In this document: positions 32,887-42,022 of the stretch, in pieces
How the letters are laid out: the number at the start of each line of letters is the position of its first letter
Numbering within the stretch: the stretch's first letter is position 1
NCBI GenBank assembly: GCA_023230855.1
Contig: JALNWQ010000010.1
Coordinates: 62,001 to 126,000 of the forward strand
Source of the DNA: Solirubrobacteraceae bacterium
GTDB lineage: Bacteria; Actinomycetota; Thermoleophilia; Solirubrobacterales; Solirubrobacteraceae
Reading direction: 5' to 3'
Length of the DNA stretch: 64,000 nt
Translations under genes and position numbers: made by a program
Notes under the pieces: model-generated
Database searches by the model: none
What the model was told of the DNA's origin: nothing
The model's input: the letters and a program-made list of their open reading frames with translations, nothing else

Positions 32887-33563
32887 CCGCGCGCGCGGCG
32901 CTGCAGGCTCACGGCCTCGTTGCGCAGGCCGGGGTCGTCACGGAACTCCCTGGCGGTGCCGTCCGGCGCGGTGATCCGTAGCACGGGGTCACCGTCGTTG
33001 GGATCGATCTCCGGCGTGATCGGCACCACCGGCCGCGCCGCGCACGCCGCGGTCGCCTCGGCCACCGACCGCCAGCCGCTGAGCTCCTCGAGCTGGCGCA
33101 ACGTCGGGAACGCGACGACCGACCGGCCCTCCACCGCCTCGGCGAACAACGTGCCCGGCGACGCCCAGCGACTGTCGACGATCTCCTCCCCGTCGATCGT
33201 CGGGGTGTGGTCGCCGTCGATGCCGGCGATGAAGAAGTACGTGTCGAACCGGATCGGGATGACCCGGGGGGTGATCCACCGGTCGAGCGCCACCAGCGCG
33301 TCCGGGTCGACCCGCAGCCCCGCCTCCTCGTGCAGCTCGCGCGCCGCGGCGCGACGGCGGCCGACGTCGCCCGGCCCGTCGGACTCCTCGACCCGCCCGC
33401 CGGGGAACACCCAGAAGCTCGCCATGAACCGGGCGGTCGCCGTCCGCTGCCCGACGAGGACCTCGAGCCCGTCGTCGCCGTCGCGCAACGGCACCACCGC
33501 GGCCGCCGGCCTCGGCACGACCGGCTCCGGGACGACGGGGGACGGATCGACGGAACTGGCCAC
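32883..33563 (-). CDS. NUDIX hydrolase, NUDT19 (RP2p)-like
   Basis: A 226-residue hydrolase. The NUDIX region reads 'FWVFPGGRVEESDGPGDVG' then 'AARELHEEAGLRV'. The REL-HEE-AGL half is intact, but the first half has an insertion, so the Glu normally 8 residues before the Arg is not in register, as in NUDT19-type enzymes. 'DRWITPRVIPIRFDTYFFIA' also fits that subfamily, which hydrolyses CoA derivatives. The GTG start at 33563 is preceded by TAGGCT at 6 nt. Confidence 0.82.
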   Translation of the reverse strand: MASSVDPSPVVPEPVVPRPAAAVVPLRDGDDGLEVLVGQRTATARFMASFWVFPGGRVEESDGPGDVGRRRAAARELHEEAGLRVDPDALVALDRWITPRVIPIRFDTYFFIAGIDGDHTPTIDGEEIVDSRWASPGTLFAEAVEGRSVVAFPTLRQLEELSGWRSVAEATAACAARPVVPITPEIDPNDGDPVLRITAPDGTAREFRDDPGLRNEAVSLQRRARG

Positions 33564-33569
33564 ACGGCC

Positions 33570-33575
33570 AGCCTA
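33570..33575 (-). promoter_or_regulatory. Leaderless promoter -10 of NUDIX gene
   Basis: On the minus strand TAGGCT lies exactly 6 nt before the GTG start at 33563. Confidence 0.6.
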
Positions 33576-33715
33576 GCCCGGCCGGGCGGTGGGTGGGGCG
33601 AGGAACGCGTGCGTCGCGATCACTTCGGGCCCTCCGCGGCGCCGACGGCCTGCGCCGTGCGGCGCAGGCGCTCGTTGTGCTGAGACGGGCCATGCCTCCT
33701 GTGCGCGGAGCCGGG

Positions 33716-34144
33716 TCAGCCGACGTCGCCGGGGCGCATCGCCGCGAAGTCGACCTTCCACGCGCCGTCGACGCGGCGCAACGGCATCTCGGTCCCGACG
33801 AGCTCGATGCGGGCCCGGTCGCCGTCGACGACGATCGTGGCGTCGCGCAGGCGGCGCAGGTCGCGATCGGTCGGGCGGACCGACCCGTTGGCGCCGTTGG
33901 CGAGGACCGAGGGGCACGGGGCGGGGGCGGCCCCGGCGGACCGGACCGGCTCGTCCAGGCCCGTGACGAGCGCGCAGGCGCGATCCAGGTCGACGTCCAT
34001 GGTCGCCCGGGCGTAGGCGATCGCCGCGGCGCGCACCGCGTCGACGTCGGCCCGATCGCCGGACGACGTCGACCCGCACCCGACCAGGGCGGCGGAGACG
34101 AGCAGCGCGAGGCCGCCGGTCGCGGTGCGGGCGCGGACGGGCAC
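33716..34144 (-). CDS. Putative lipoprotein
   Basis: A 142-residue exported protein. The N terminus 'VPVRARTATGGLALLVSAAL' leads to the lipobox L-V-G-C (Cys at residue ~22), followed by a Ser/Gly linker. The rest ('VDAVRAAAIAYARATMDVDL', 'RDATIVVDGDRARIELVGTE') resembles small NTF2/SnoaL-like domains in actinobacterial lipoproteins; this is only a likeness. TACGCT lies 6 nt upstream of the GTG start, which decides the start. Confidence 0.75.
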   Translation of the reverse strand: MPVRARTATGGLALLVSAALVGCGSTSSGDRADVDAVRAAAIAYARATMDVDLDRACALVTGLDEPVRSAGAAPAPCPSVLANGANGSVRPTDRDLRRLRDATIVVDGDRARIELVGTEMPLRRVDGAWKVDFAAMRPGDVG

Positions 34145-34150
34145 GGGGGG

Positions 34151-34156
34151 AGCGTA
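34151..34156 (-). promoter_or_regulatory. Leaderless promoter -10 of lipoprotein gene
   Basis: On the minus strand TACGCT lies exactly 6 nt before the GTG at 34144. Confidence 0.6.
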
Positions 34157-34269
34157 GCGTCGCGGGTCACCGCGCCGGTCGGTCCGCCCGCCGCCCACCG
34201 CCCGCCGCGGCCGACGACGTCGGACCCCGCCGCGGGTCGCAGCGCCTGCCGTCCCGCCAGACGGGATCC

Positions 34270-35685
34270 TTGTCGACCGTGGAGCCGACGCCCCCACGCC
34301 CCGAGCCCGGGGCACGCCGTGACCGGGCGCCCGGTCCACCCGCCGCGCGCGGGCGCCGACCCGGTCCGGCGACGACGCACGCGCTCCGCGAGGCGACCCG
34401 GGCGTACGTCCTGTCGCGGCTCGTCGTCTGGGGCGCCGGACTGCTCGCCCTGCTCGTCTTCGGTTGGGTGGAGTCGAAGGGGCAGCGACTCGACCCGCTG
34501 TCGCTCTGTCGGCCCGGGGGTGGCGCGCTCGACGCGCTCGCCTCGCCCGGCTGCCGGTACGACGCGACCTGGTACCTGCTCATCGCCCAGGACGGCTACG
34601 ACGCCGCCGACCCCAAGCGCTCGGCGTTCTTCCCGCTCTACCCGTACCTCGTCGCCGCCCTCGCGGCGCCGTTCGGGGCGGGGGGCGCCGCCACGGTGCT
34701 CGCGGGGCTGGCGCTGTCCGCGGTCGCGGCGATCGCGTTCCTCACGCTCCTGCACCGGGCGGTCGCGGGTCTGCGCGATCCGGCGGCGGCGACGACCGTC
34801 GTGCGGGTGGCGGCCTACCTGCCGCCGGCGGTGGTGCTGTCCGCGCTCTACACCGAGGGCCTGTTCCTCCTGCTGTCGCTCGGCGCGATGGTCGCCGCGC
34901 GGCGCGGGCGGTGGTGGTGGGCCGGTCTGCTCGGTGCGGCCGCGGCCGCCTGCCGGAGCGTCGGGGTGCTGCTCGTCGTGCCGCTGCTCGTCGAGGCGGT
35001 GTGGGGCCGTCGGTCGGCGGGGACGGTGGGGGAGCGCCGGGCGACGGACGTGCCGGCGGGGGGCGACGGTGCGCCGGGCGCGGACGGTCTCGGACCGGGC
35101 CGACCATGGTGGTGGCCGCCGCGCCGCCCGGCGCCGGGCGCGGTGGTGGCGATCGCGCTCGTCGGGCTGGGCCTCGTCGCGGTCGCGGTCCTGTTGGCGG
35201 CGACGACCGACGACGCGCTGGGGTTCGTCCACGCCCAGGACGGATGGGAGCGACGGTTCCTCACCCCGGTCGGTGGGATCGCGCTGGGGGCGTGGGCCGT
35301 CGTCGGCCGGGCGCTCGAGCTCGTCGGGATCGGGCACGCGGCCGAGCTCGCCGAGGGCCAGTCCCCGGCGCTCGTCCTCGTCCGCGACCTGCTGCTGCTC
35401 GTCATGGTCGCCGTGGCGGTCGCGGCGCTCTGGTGGGCCCGTCGACGGATGCCGGTGAGCTGGGTGGCGTGGGGGGCGGTGGCGCTCGCCTACCCGCTGT
35501 CGGTCCCGGCGGTGCAGCAGCCGCTGATGTCGCTGCCGCGGTTCGCCTACGCCACCTTCCCCGTGGTCGTGGCGATCGGCCTGTGGGCGCACGACGGCGG
35601 CCGGGCGCGCCGCCTGCTCCCGGCGTTGCTCGTGCTGCAGGGGCTCTTCGCGGTGCTGTTCGTCGCGTGGGGGCAGTCGCCGTAG
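34270..35685 (+). CDS. Polytopic membrane glycosyltransferase, PIG-V-like mannosyltransferase
   Basis: A 471-residue membrane protein with roughly ten helices after a Pro/Arg-rich cytosolic leader (~40 aa). 'CRYDATWYLLIAQDGYDAAD', 'SAFFPLYPYLVAALAAPFG' and 'SALYTEGLFLLLSLGAMVA' match the PIG-V/GT-C pattern, with the acidic DxTW loop as probable catalytic site. Such proteins use polyprenyl-phosphate mannose. TTG 34270 is the first start; GTG 34279 is an alternative. Between ~250 and 290 is a charged Gly/Pro loop. Confidence 0.65.
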   Translation: MSTVEPTPPRPEPGARRDRAPGPPAARGRRPGPATTHALREATRAYVLSRLVVWGAGLLALLVFGWVESKGQRLDPLSLCRPGGGALDALASPGCRYDATWYLLIAQDGYDAADPKRSAFFPLYPYLVAALAAPFGAGGAATVLAGLALSAVAAIAFLTLLHRAVAGLRDPAAATTVVRVAAYLPPAVVLSALYTEGLFLLLSLGAMVAARRGRWWWAGLLGAAAAACRSVGVLLVVPLLVEAVWGRRSAGTVGERRATDVPAGGDGAPGADGLGPGRPWWWPPRRPAPGAVVAIALVGLGLVAVAVLLAATTDDALGFVHAQDGWERRFLTPVGGIALGAWAVVGRALELVGIGHAAELAEGQSPALVLVRDLLLLVMVAVAVAALWWARRRMPVSWVAWGAVALAYPLSVPAVQQPLMSLPRFAYATFPVVVAIGLWAHDGGRARRLLPALLVLQGLFAVLFVAWGQSP

Positions 35686-35799
35686 CGCGGGCACGCGGGC
35701 GACGCGTGGCGGCTCGTGCTCGCCGGGCGACCGGGATCCGCCACGGGTGGTCGGCAGGTGGTCGCTCGTCGACGCCCGCCGTCCGAAGCGGCCCCGGGA

Positions 35800-36636
35800 T
35801 CAGCCGTCCAGGTCGACGACGAGCGGGGCGTGGTCGGACGGCTTGAGGCCCTTGCGGTAGTCGCGGGCGACCCACACCGACGACAGTCGTCCGGCGGTCG
35901 CCCGATCGACCAGGGCGTGGTCGATCCGCAGGCCGAAGCCCCGCCCGAAGCTCGCCGCGCGGTAGTCCCACCACGTGAAGACGTTCTTGCCGTCGCGTCC
36001 GTCCGCCGTCGCCTGGCCGGTCTCGACGTGCGCGTCGACGAGGTCGGCCGCCTCGAGGACCGCGCGCAGCCCGGCCCGCTCGGGCTCCGAGGTGTGCGTC
36101 GCGCCGACGAACCGCGCCGGGTCCCAGCAGTCGTCGTCGGTCGGGCAGACGTTCATGTCGCCGAGGATCGCCACCGGCCCGGTGGCGGCGAGCTCGCGGG
36201 CGCGGGCGGCCATCGACCGCAGGAACGTGAGCTTCGCGTCGTAGTCGGGATGCTCGAGCGCCTTGCCGTTGACGACGTAGACGCTCACCACCCGGATGCC
36301 GCCGACCGTCGCCTCGACCCACCGGGCCTGCGACGGGTCGACCTCGCCCGTCAGGCCGGACGCGGGGCCGCCCCACGGATCGTCGCCGGCCGCCGGCGCG
36401 CCCGCGACCGTGCCGATCGGCGCGAGGATCGCGACGCCGTTCCACGGCCCGCCCGAGTGGTCGACGACGGCGTACCCGGCGTCGGCGAGGGCCTCGCGCG
36501 GGACCTGGCCGGCGGCGCACTTCGTCTCCTGCAGCGCCAGCGCGTCGGGCCGCAGGTCCTCCAGCAGCTCCAGCACCCGCGGCAGGCGGGCCCGGAGCGA
36601 CGCGACGTTCCACGAGATCAGGCGCACCCGGTCCAT
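35800..36636 (-). CDS. xthA: Exodeoxyribonuclease III (AP endonuclease)
   Basis: A 278-residue EEP-fold nuclease that cuts at abasic sites and degrades 3' ends. The start 'MDRVRLISWNVASLRARLPR' has the Asn metal ligand, 'LALQETKC' the catalytic Glu, 'VVSVYVVNG' the Tyr, 'VAILGDMNVCPTDDDCWDP' the Asp/Asn pair and 'GLKPSDHAPLVVDLDG' the Asp-His dyad. A Met 11 codons earlier falls next to the end of the crotonase gene; the Met at 36636 starts at the conserved strand and is preferred. Probably co-transcribed with the crotonase gene upstream. Confidence 0.93.
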   Translation of the reverse strand: MDRVRLISWNVASLRARLPRVLELLEDLRPDALALQETKCAAGQVPREALADAGYAVVDHSGGPWNGVAILAPIGTVAGAPAAGDDPWGGPASGLTGEVDPSQARWVEATVGGIRVVSVYVVNGKALEHPDYDAKLTFLRSMAARARELAATGPVAILGDMNVCPTDDDCWDPARFVGATHTSEPERAGLRAVLEAADLVDAHVETGQATADGRDGKNVFTWWDYRAASFGRGFGLRIDHALVDRATAGRLSSVWVARDYRKGLKPSDHAPLVVDLDG

Positions 36637-36653
36637 CCTGCCGGACCGGGCGG

Positions 36654-37466
36654 TCAGCGTCCCTTCCACGCCGGGTCGCGGCGCTCCGCGAACGCGCGCA
36701 GCCCCTCGACGAGGTCCTCGCTCTCGAACGACGCGCGTCGGAGCCCCAGCAACGTCTCCTCGTCCTCGCGGCGCAGCTCGCCCGCGCCGTCGAGCAGGAT
36801 CCGCAGCGAGCGCTTCGTGCCGCGGACCGCCAACGGGGCGCCGGACGCGAGGCCGATCGCGAGGTCGAGCCCGGCCGCCTCGATCTCGTCCGGCGGAACG
36901 ACCCGGTGGACGAGCCCCCAGGCGTGGGCGGTCGCCGCGTCGATCGGACGCCCCAGGAGGAACAGCTCACGGGTCCGAGGCGCGCCGATGACGTCGACGA
37001 ACCGCCGCAGCCCGGTGTGGGAGTAGACGAGCCCCAGGCGCGCCGGCGGCATCGCCATCCGCACGCCGTCCGCCGCCACCCGCAGGTCGCAGACGACCGC
37101 GAGCTCCAGGCCGCCGCCCATCGTCGGGCCCGGGAGCGCGGCCACCGTCGGCAGGTCGGTGGCCTCCAGCGCGTCGAGCGCCGCGGTGAACGGGTGGGCG
37201 ACGAGCCCCTCCGCCCGCTCCGCGAGCTGCGTGTCGGACACGTCGGCGGCGTTCGCGTCGGTGAGGTCGTAGCCCGACGAGAACTGGCCGTCGACGCCGG
37301 TCACGAGGATCGCCCGCACCCCTGACCCGGGCGCGGACGCCCCGGCCACGGCGGCGGCGAGCGCGTCGAGCAGCCCGTGGTCGAGCGCCCCGCGCTTCTC
37401 GGGGTGGCTGATCCGGAGGCGCAGCACCCCGTCGGCGGGGCGGTCGGACAGGAGCGCGGCGGGCAT
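36654..37466 (-). CDS. Enoyl-CoA hydratase/isomerase (crotonase) family protein
   Basis: A 270-residue crotonase. The oxyanion hole is formed by 'GQFSSGYDLTDA' and 'LPGPTMGGGLELAVVCDLRV'. The Glu equivalent to Glu144 of rat enoyl-CoA hydratase is present in GGGLELA. The position of Glu164 is Ala in 'MPPARLGLVYSHTGLRR', so classical hydration is unlikely; an isomerase or another crotonase reaction fits better. The Met at 37466 is favoured because TACTGT lies 7 nt upstream. Confidence 0.85.
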   Translation of the reverse strand: MPAALLSDRPADGVLRLRISHPEKRGALDHGLLDALAAAVAGASAPGSGVRAILVTGVDGQFSSGYDLTDANAADVSDTQLAERAEGLVAHPFTAALDALEATDLPTVAALPGPTMGGGLELAVVCDLRVAADGVRMAMPPARLGLVYSHTGLRRFVDVIGAPRTRELFLLGRPIDAATAHAWGLVHRVVPPDEIEAAGLDLAIGLASGAPLAVRGTKRSLRILLDGAGELRREDEETLLGLRRASFESEDLVEGLRAFAERRDPAWKGR

Positions 37467-37473
37467 GGGCGTG

Positions 37474-37479
37474 ACAGTA
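37474..37479 (-). promoter_or_regulatory. Leaderless promoter -10 of crotonase-xthA unit
   Basis: On the minus strand TACTGT lies 7 nt before the ATG at 37466, and no Shine-Dalgarno is present. Confidence 0.55.
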
Positions 37480-37611
37480 GCCCCACGGGCCGCCGGTCCG
37501 GCCGGTCGCGGGCCCGGGTCGCGGGCGGGCACCGCCCGGCCGTCGCGCGTGCGACGTACGCACCGTCGGGCGGCGGTCGCGCCGTCACCCGTTTCCGCGT
37601 TCGGTCACGGG

Positions 37612-37617
37612 TAGGCT
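37612..37617 (+). promoter_or_regulatory. Leaderless promoter -10 of esterase-glpK unit
   Basis: TAGGCT lies exactly 6 nt before the ATG at 37624. Confidence 0.6.
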
Positions 37618-37623
37618 GCGTCC

Positions 37624-38739
37624 ATGACCTCCACTGCTCCGGTCCGGGCACCGGTGGAAGAGATCGGGCCGCCGGACCCCGCGGCGCTGGCGTTCGAGCG
37701 CCGGCTGCGGCGGTGGCTGCCGAAGGTCGCGGCGCAGTGGCGGATGACGCCGCGCGGCATCCGGATGCTCCAGCGCGTCAGCGAGCCCAACCCGCGCCGG
37801 GTGCGGACGAAGGCCGGCACGGTCGTGTCGCCGACGATGGTCGGCGGGGTCCGCGGCGAGTGGGTCCGCGGGGTGCGCGCGCGCAACCGCCGCACCGACG
37901 ACCAGCCGGTCGTCCTGTACTGCCACGGTGGCGGCTACGTCTTCGGGTCCCCGCGCACCCACCGCGTGCTCGCGTCGCAGCTGTCGCACGCCACCGGGCT
38001 GCCGTTGCTGCTCCCCGACTACCGCCTCCCGCCGGAGGCGACGCTCCCGGCCCCGATCGAGGACACGCTGGCGGTGTACCGGGCGCTCCTCGACGACCAC
38101 GATCCCGCGCGCATCGTCATCGCGGGGGACTCCGCCGGCGGCAACCTCGCCCACAACGTGGCGCTGCACGCCGCCGAGGCGGGCCTGCCGACGCCGGCCG
38201 GCCTGGTCCTGCTGTCGCCGTGGAGCGACCTGTCGATGTCGGGGGCGTCGTTCCACGAGAACGACGGCCTCGACGCGTTCATCCCGCAGATCGCGCTGCG
38301 ACGCTGCGCGCGCGTGGCGTGTGGCGGGCTCGACCCGGCCGGATGGCGGCAGTCGCCGCTGTTCGCCCCCGACGAGCTGCAGGCCCGGATGCCGCCGACG
38401 CTCGTCCAGGTCGGCAGCACCGAGCTCGTCCGCGACGACGGCCTACGCGTCGCCGACGTCCTGGCCCGCAACGGCGTCGACGCCCGCGTCGAGCTCTTCG
38501 ACCGGATCCCGCACGTGCAGGCGATGTGGGGCAACCTCGCGGCGGGGCGCGACGCGACCCGCCGGATCGGGGCGTTCGTCGCCGACGTGCTGCCCGACGG
38601 GACCGTCCACCGGCCCGACCGTGACGACGCGGCCCGTGCGGCGACCGACGACACGACCGTCGAGGCGGGTCGGCTCGGCGACCGCGGCGGAGCGGGCGAC
38701 GGTCCACGGGCCGCCGACGACGACCTGGTCCGGCCGTGA
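37624..38739 (+). CDS. Alpha/beta hydrolase, hormone-sensitive-lipase (HSL/GDXG) family
   Basis: A 371-residue esterase or lipase. 'VVLYCHGGGYVFGSPRTHRV' is the oxyanion HGGG motif and 'RIVIAGDSAGGNLAHNVALH' contains the nucleophilic Ser in GDSAGG. An acidic residue in 'LVRDDGLRVADVLARNG' and the His in 'FDRIPHVQAMWGNL' complete the triad. The last ~50 residues are a charged tail. Its stop overlaps the glpK GTG by four bases. Coupling of an esterase to glycerol kinase suggests use of glycerol released from acylglycerols (inference). Confidence 0.9.
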   Translation: MTSTAPVRAPVEEIGPPDPAALAFERRLRRWLPKVAAQWRMTPRGIRMLQRVSEPNPRRVRTKAGTVVSPTMVGGVRGEWVRGVRARNRRTDDQPVVLYCHGGGYVFGSPRTHRVLASQLSHATGLPLLLPDYRLPPEATLPAPIEDTLAVYRALLDDHDPARIVIAGDSAGGNLAHNVALHAAEAGLPTPAGLVLLSPWSDLSMSGASFHENDGLDAFIPQIALRRCARVACGGLDPAGWRQSPLFAPDELQARMPPTLVQVGSTELVRDDGLRVADVLARNGVDARVELFDRIPHVQAMWGNLAAGRDATRRIGAFVADVLPDGTVHRPDRDDAARAATDDTTVEAGRLGDRGGAGDGPRAADDDLVRP

Positions 38740-40226
38740 TCCTCGCGATCGACCAGGGCACCACCGGCTCGACGTGCGTCGTCGTCGACGCCGACGGCGA
38801 CCCGGTCGGTCGCGGGTACCGCGAGTTCGCCCAGCACTTCCCGCACCCGGGGTGGGTGGAGCACGACGCCGCCGAGATCTGGAGCGTCACCCGCGCGGTG
38901 GCGCTCGAGGCGTGCGACGACGGCGGGATCGACCCGTCCGACCTCGTCGCGGTCGGGATCACGAACCAGCGCGAGACGGTGTGCGTCTGGGACCCGGCGA
39001 CCGGCGAGCCGCTGCACCGCGCGATCGTCTGGCAGGACCGGCGCACCGCCGGGATGTGCGACCGGTTGCGCGACGCCGGGCACGAGCCGCTGATCCGCGA
39101 GCGGACCGGGCTCGTCCTCGACCCGTACTTCTCGGGCACGAAGATCGCCTGGCTGCTGGAGCAGGACCCGGGCCTGCGCGACCGGGCCGAGCGCGGCACC
39201 GCGGTGTTCGGCACGATCGACTCGTGGCTGCTCTTCAAGCTCACCGGCGAGCACGTCACCGACCCGTCGAACGCGTCGCGGACGATGCTCTTCGGCCTGG
39301 ACCGGGGCGACTGGGATCCGGAGCTCTGCGACCTGCTCGGCGTCCCGGTGCGCGCGCTGCCCGAGGTGCGGCCCACGATCGGCGGGTTCGGGCGGATCCG
39401 TCCCGACGCGCTCGGTGGCGCGACCTGCCCGGTCGGCGGCGTCGCGGGCGACCAGCAGGCGGCGCTGTACGGGCAGGCGTGCCTCGACCCGGGCGAGGGC
39501 AAGAACACGTACGGCACCGGGTCGTTCGTCCTGCTCAACACCGGGATGGAGCGTGTCGGCGGTGCGGCGGGGCCGGAGGGGCTGCTCTCGACCGTCGCCT
39601 GGAGGATCGGCGATCGCACGGTCTTCGCGCTCGAGGCGGCGGTGTTCGCGACCGGGGCGGCGGTCCAGTGGCTCCGCGACGGCCTGGGGATCATCGACAG
39701 CGCGGCCGAGACCGAGCCGTTGGCCGAGTCGTTGACGTCGAACGACGGCGTGTACCTCGTGCCCGCGTTCGCGGGGCTCGGGTCGCCGCACTGGGACCCG
39801 TACGCGCGCGGCACGATCGTCGGGCTGACCCGGGGCAGCACCCGGGCGCACCTCGCCCGGGCGACGCTCGAGGCGATCGCGTTCCAGGTCGTCGACGCGA
39901 TCCGGGCGATGGAGGCCGCCGGGGCCGCGCCGCTGCGGGTGCTCAAGGCCGACGGCGGCGCGACCGCGAACCGTTGGCTCATGCGGTTCCAGGCCGATCT
40001 GCTCGGCGTGCCGGTGGTGGTGCCCGCGATCCACGAGACGACGGCGCTGGGGGCCGCGTTCCTCGGCGGGGTCGGCGTCGGCGCGTGGAACCAGCGTGAC
40101 GTCACCCGCACGTGGCGCGAGGCGGCACGGTTCGAGCCGACGATGTCGCGGGACCGGGCGGGGTCGCTGCACGCGGAGTGGACCCGTGCGGTGGAGCGGT
40201 CGCGCGGCTGGGCGGTGCGCGACTGA
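38736..40226 (+). CDS. glpK: Glycerol kinase
   Basis: Glycerol kinase makes sn-glycerol 3-phosphate from glycerol and ATP. The 496 residues carry FGGY-kinase signatures: 'ILAIDQGTTGSTCVVVDADG', 'VGITNQRETVCVWDPATGEP', 'IVWQDRRTAGMCDRLRD', the diagnostic 'GEGKNTYGTGSFVLLNTG', and 'GATANRWLMRFQADLLGVPV'. GTG 38736 overlaps the upstream stop (GTGA). No glycerol facilitator or GlpD gene is adjacent. Confidence 0.95.
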   Translation: MILAIDQGTTGSTCVVVDADGDPVGRGYREFAQHFPHPGWVEHDAAEIWSVTRAVALEACDDGGIDPSDLVAVGITNQRETVCVWDPATGEPLHRAIVWQDRRTAGMCDRLRDAGHEPLIRERTGLVLDPYFSGTKIAWLLEQDPGLRDRAERGTAVFGTIDSWLLFKLTGEHVTDPSNASRTMLFGLDRGDWDPELCDLLGVPVRALPEVRPTIGGFGRIRPDALGGATCPVGGVAGDQQAALYGQACLDPGEGKNTYGTGSFVLLNTGMERVGGAAGPEGLLSTVAWRIGDRTVFALEAAVFATGAAVQWLRDGLGIIDSAAETEPLAESLTSNDGVYLVPAFAGLGSPHWDPYARGTIVGLTRGSTRAHLARATLEAIAFQVVDAIRAMEAAGAAPLRVLKADGGATANRWLMRFQADLLGVPVVVPAIHETTALGAAFLGGVGVGAWNQRDVTRTWREAARFEPTMSRDRAGSLHAEWTRAVERSRGWAVRD

Positions 40227-40227
40227 G

Positions 40228-40257
40228 CGCCCGCTGGGCGTTGCGTTGCAGCGGGCG
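40228..40257 (+). terminator. Hairpin after glpK
   Basis: A 9-bp inverted repeat (CGCCCGCTG at 40228-40236 and CAGCGGGCG at 40249-40257) begins 2 bp after the glpK stop with a 12-nt loop. No T-run is present. It is the likely end of the esterase-glpK transcript. Confidence 0.5.
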
Positions 40258-40298
40258 TCGGGGCGAGGACCCGGCCCACGGGCCCCGAACAGGGGACC

Positions 40299-40934
40299 AT
40301 GCGCCGCCCCGCCCCGCTCGCCTGCCTCGTCGCCATCGGGCTCGCGGCCCCGGCGACGGTGATCGCCGCCCCCGGCTGGGACCTGCTCGAGCCGGAGCGC
40401 GGCAACGAGACGCCGGCCACCGCCGCGCCGATCGGCCTGGCCACGACGCTCGAGGACCGGGTGGTCGTCGGGCCGCCGAGCGTCCGCGACGTGGACCACT
40501 TCGTCGTCCGGGCCCGCCGCGGCACCCGGGTGACGGTGCTCGTCGACCATCACGGCGAGACGCACGGCCGACCGCTCGCCGTCGGCGTCCCCCGGAGCGC
40601 CCGCGACGACCGCGTCCGCTGGCGGATCGTCCGTGACGGTCGCACGACGACGACCCAGGCCCGGGTCGGGCGCGACGGCCGCCTGGTCGTGGCCGTCCGC
40701 TGCGCCGGGACCGACTGCGACCGCGGCGGGGCGATCCCCTACCGGCTGGTGACCGGCACGTCGGTGGCGAAGGCGCGCCGTCGGGCGGCGCGGGCCGCGA
40801 CGTTGACGCGGGATCGCGCGTCCGATGCCGCGACCACGTCCCCGGACGAGTCGGGCGGCACCACGCCCGACGCGTTGGCGTCCCGCGCGGGGAGCGCCGG
40901 CGAGCCGTCCGGCGGGGCACCGGTCGGCGACTGA
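40299..40934 (+). CDS. Secreted protein of unknown function
   Basis: A 211-residue exported protein. Residues 1-23 ('MRRPAPLACLVAIGLAAPAT...') are a Sec signal peptide with a likely AxA cleavage site. The middle resembles a small beta-sandwich of the pre-peptidase C-terminal type ('DVDHFVVRARRGTRVTVLVD'); two Cys in 'CAGTDC' could pair. The last ~65 residues are an Ala/Ser/Thr/Gly tail. AGGGGAC precedes the ATG. Function unknown. Confidence 0.75.
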   Translation: MRRPAPLACLVAIGLAAPATVIAAPGWDLLEPERGNETPATAAPIGLATTLEDRVVVGPPSVRDVDHFVVRARRGTRVTVLVDHHGETHGRPLAVGVPRSARDDRVRWRIVRDGRTTTTQARVGRDGRLVVAVRCAGTDCDRGGAIPYRLVTGTSVAKARRRAARAATLTRDRASDAATTSPDESGGTTPDALASRAGSAGEPSGGAPVGD

Positions 40935-40994
40935 CCGGGGGCCTCGGCGCGCGCCCGCCCGTGGCCGGCCGTCGCCGGAAGGCGCCGCGGTGGG

Positions 40995-41822
40995 TCAGCC
41001 GCTCATCCCCCCGAGCTGCCCGCCGGTGACGTGCAGCGTCTGGCCGTGGACGTAGTTCGACCACGGCGAGCAGAGGAAGAAGATCCCGCCGGCGGCCTCC
41101 TCGGCGGTGCCCGGACGGCCGATCGGGACGAGCAGCGGGGCGGTCGCGCGCAGCTCCTCGGGGATCCCGAGCTGCACCCGCTCACCGTCGATCTCGGTGA
41201 CGTTGTCGGCGTCCTTCGACGCCGTCAGGCGGGTCTCGATCCAGCCGAACGCCACGGCGTTGACGTTGACCTTGAACTGGCCCCACTCCTTGGCCAGCGT
41301 CCGCGTCAGGCCGACCACCCCGGCCTTGCCGGCGGCGTAGTTCGCCTGCCCGGCGTTGCCCATCGTGCCCGACATCGAGCTGACGTTGACGACCTTGCGG
41401 AACACCTCCACGCCCTCCTCGCGCTCCCGCTTGGCGGGCTCGCGCAGGTGCGGGGCCGCCGCGCGCACGACCCGGAACGGCGCGACGAGGTGGACGTCCA
41501 GCATCTTCTGGAACCAGTCGTCGCTGAGCTTGTGGGCCGGGCCGTCGAGGGTGTAGCCGGCGTTGTTGACGACGATGTCCAGGCGCCCCCAGGCGTCGAT
41601 CGCCGCCTGGACGACCGCGTCGGGCACGCCGTCCTTCGTGATGTCGCCGCCGACGCTCGTCGTGTCGCCGTCGATCGCGTCCGCGGCGGCGCGCGCCTCG
41701 TCGGCGTCGAGGTCGTGCACGACGACCTTCGCGCCGTGCTCGGCCAACAGCTTGGCGGTGGCCAGACCGATGCCGCGGGCGGCGCCGGTCACGATCGCGG
41801 TCTTGTCGTCGAGAACGCCCAT
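40995..41822 (-). CDS. Short-chain dehydrogenase/reductase (FabG/HSD-like)
   Basis: A 275-residue SDR. 'DDKTAIVTGAARGIGLATAK' holds the TGxxxGxG cofactor motif, 'LDIVVNNAGYTLDGPAHKLS' the NNAG motif, and 'VVNVSSMSGTMGNAGQANYA' with AGKAG the catalytic Ser, Tyr and Lys. Asp in 'VVVHDLDADEARA' after strand 2 indicates NAD(H) preference. It probably oxidises or reduces a hydroxyacyl or keto substrate. GGAG lies before the ATG, with TAGGAT about 28 nt upstream as a possible -10. Confidence 0.9.
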   Translation of the reverse strand: MGVLDDKTAIVTGAARGIGLATAKLLAEHGAKVVVHDLDADEARAAADAIDGDTTSVGGDITKDGVPDAVVQAAIDAWGRLDIVVNNAGYTLDGPAHKLSDDWFQKMLDVHLVAPFRVVRAAAPHLREPAKREREEGVEVFRKVVNVSSMSGTMGNAGQANYAAGKAGVVGLTRTLAKEWGQFKVNVNAVAFGWIETRLTASKDADNVTEIDGERVQLGIPEELRATAPLLVPIGRPGTAEEAAGGIFFLCSPWSNYVHGQTLHVTGGQLGGMSG

Positions 41823-42022
41823 GGTGCTCCGTTTCGTCGGGGGTCCCGCGATCCTATGGGGACGCGGAGGCCGCGGCCGCGGCCCGTCGCGTGCGGCGCG
41901 CCGCACGCCGGGTGCCGCCCACCCGGCCCCACGCTCTCAGGGAACGCTCAGGCGGCACGCGGTCGTGTCCCAGGCGGCGACGGGACGATGGTGCCGGTCC
42001 ACGGCCCTCCCGGAGCCATGAG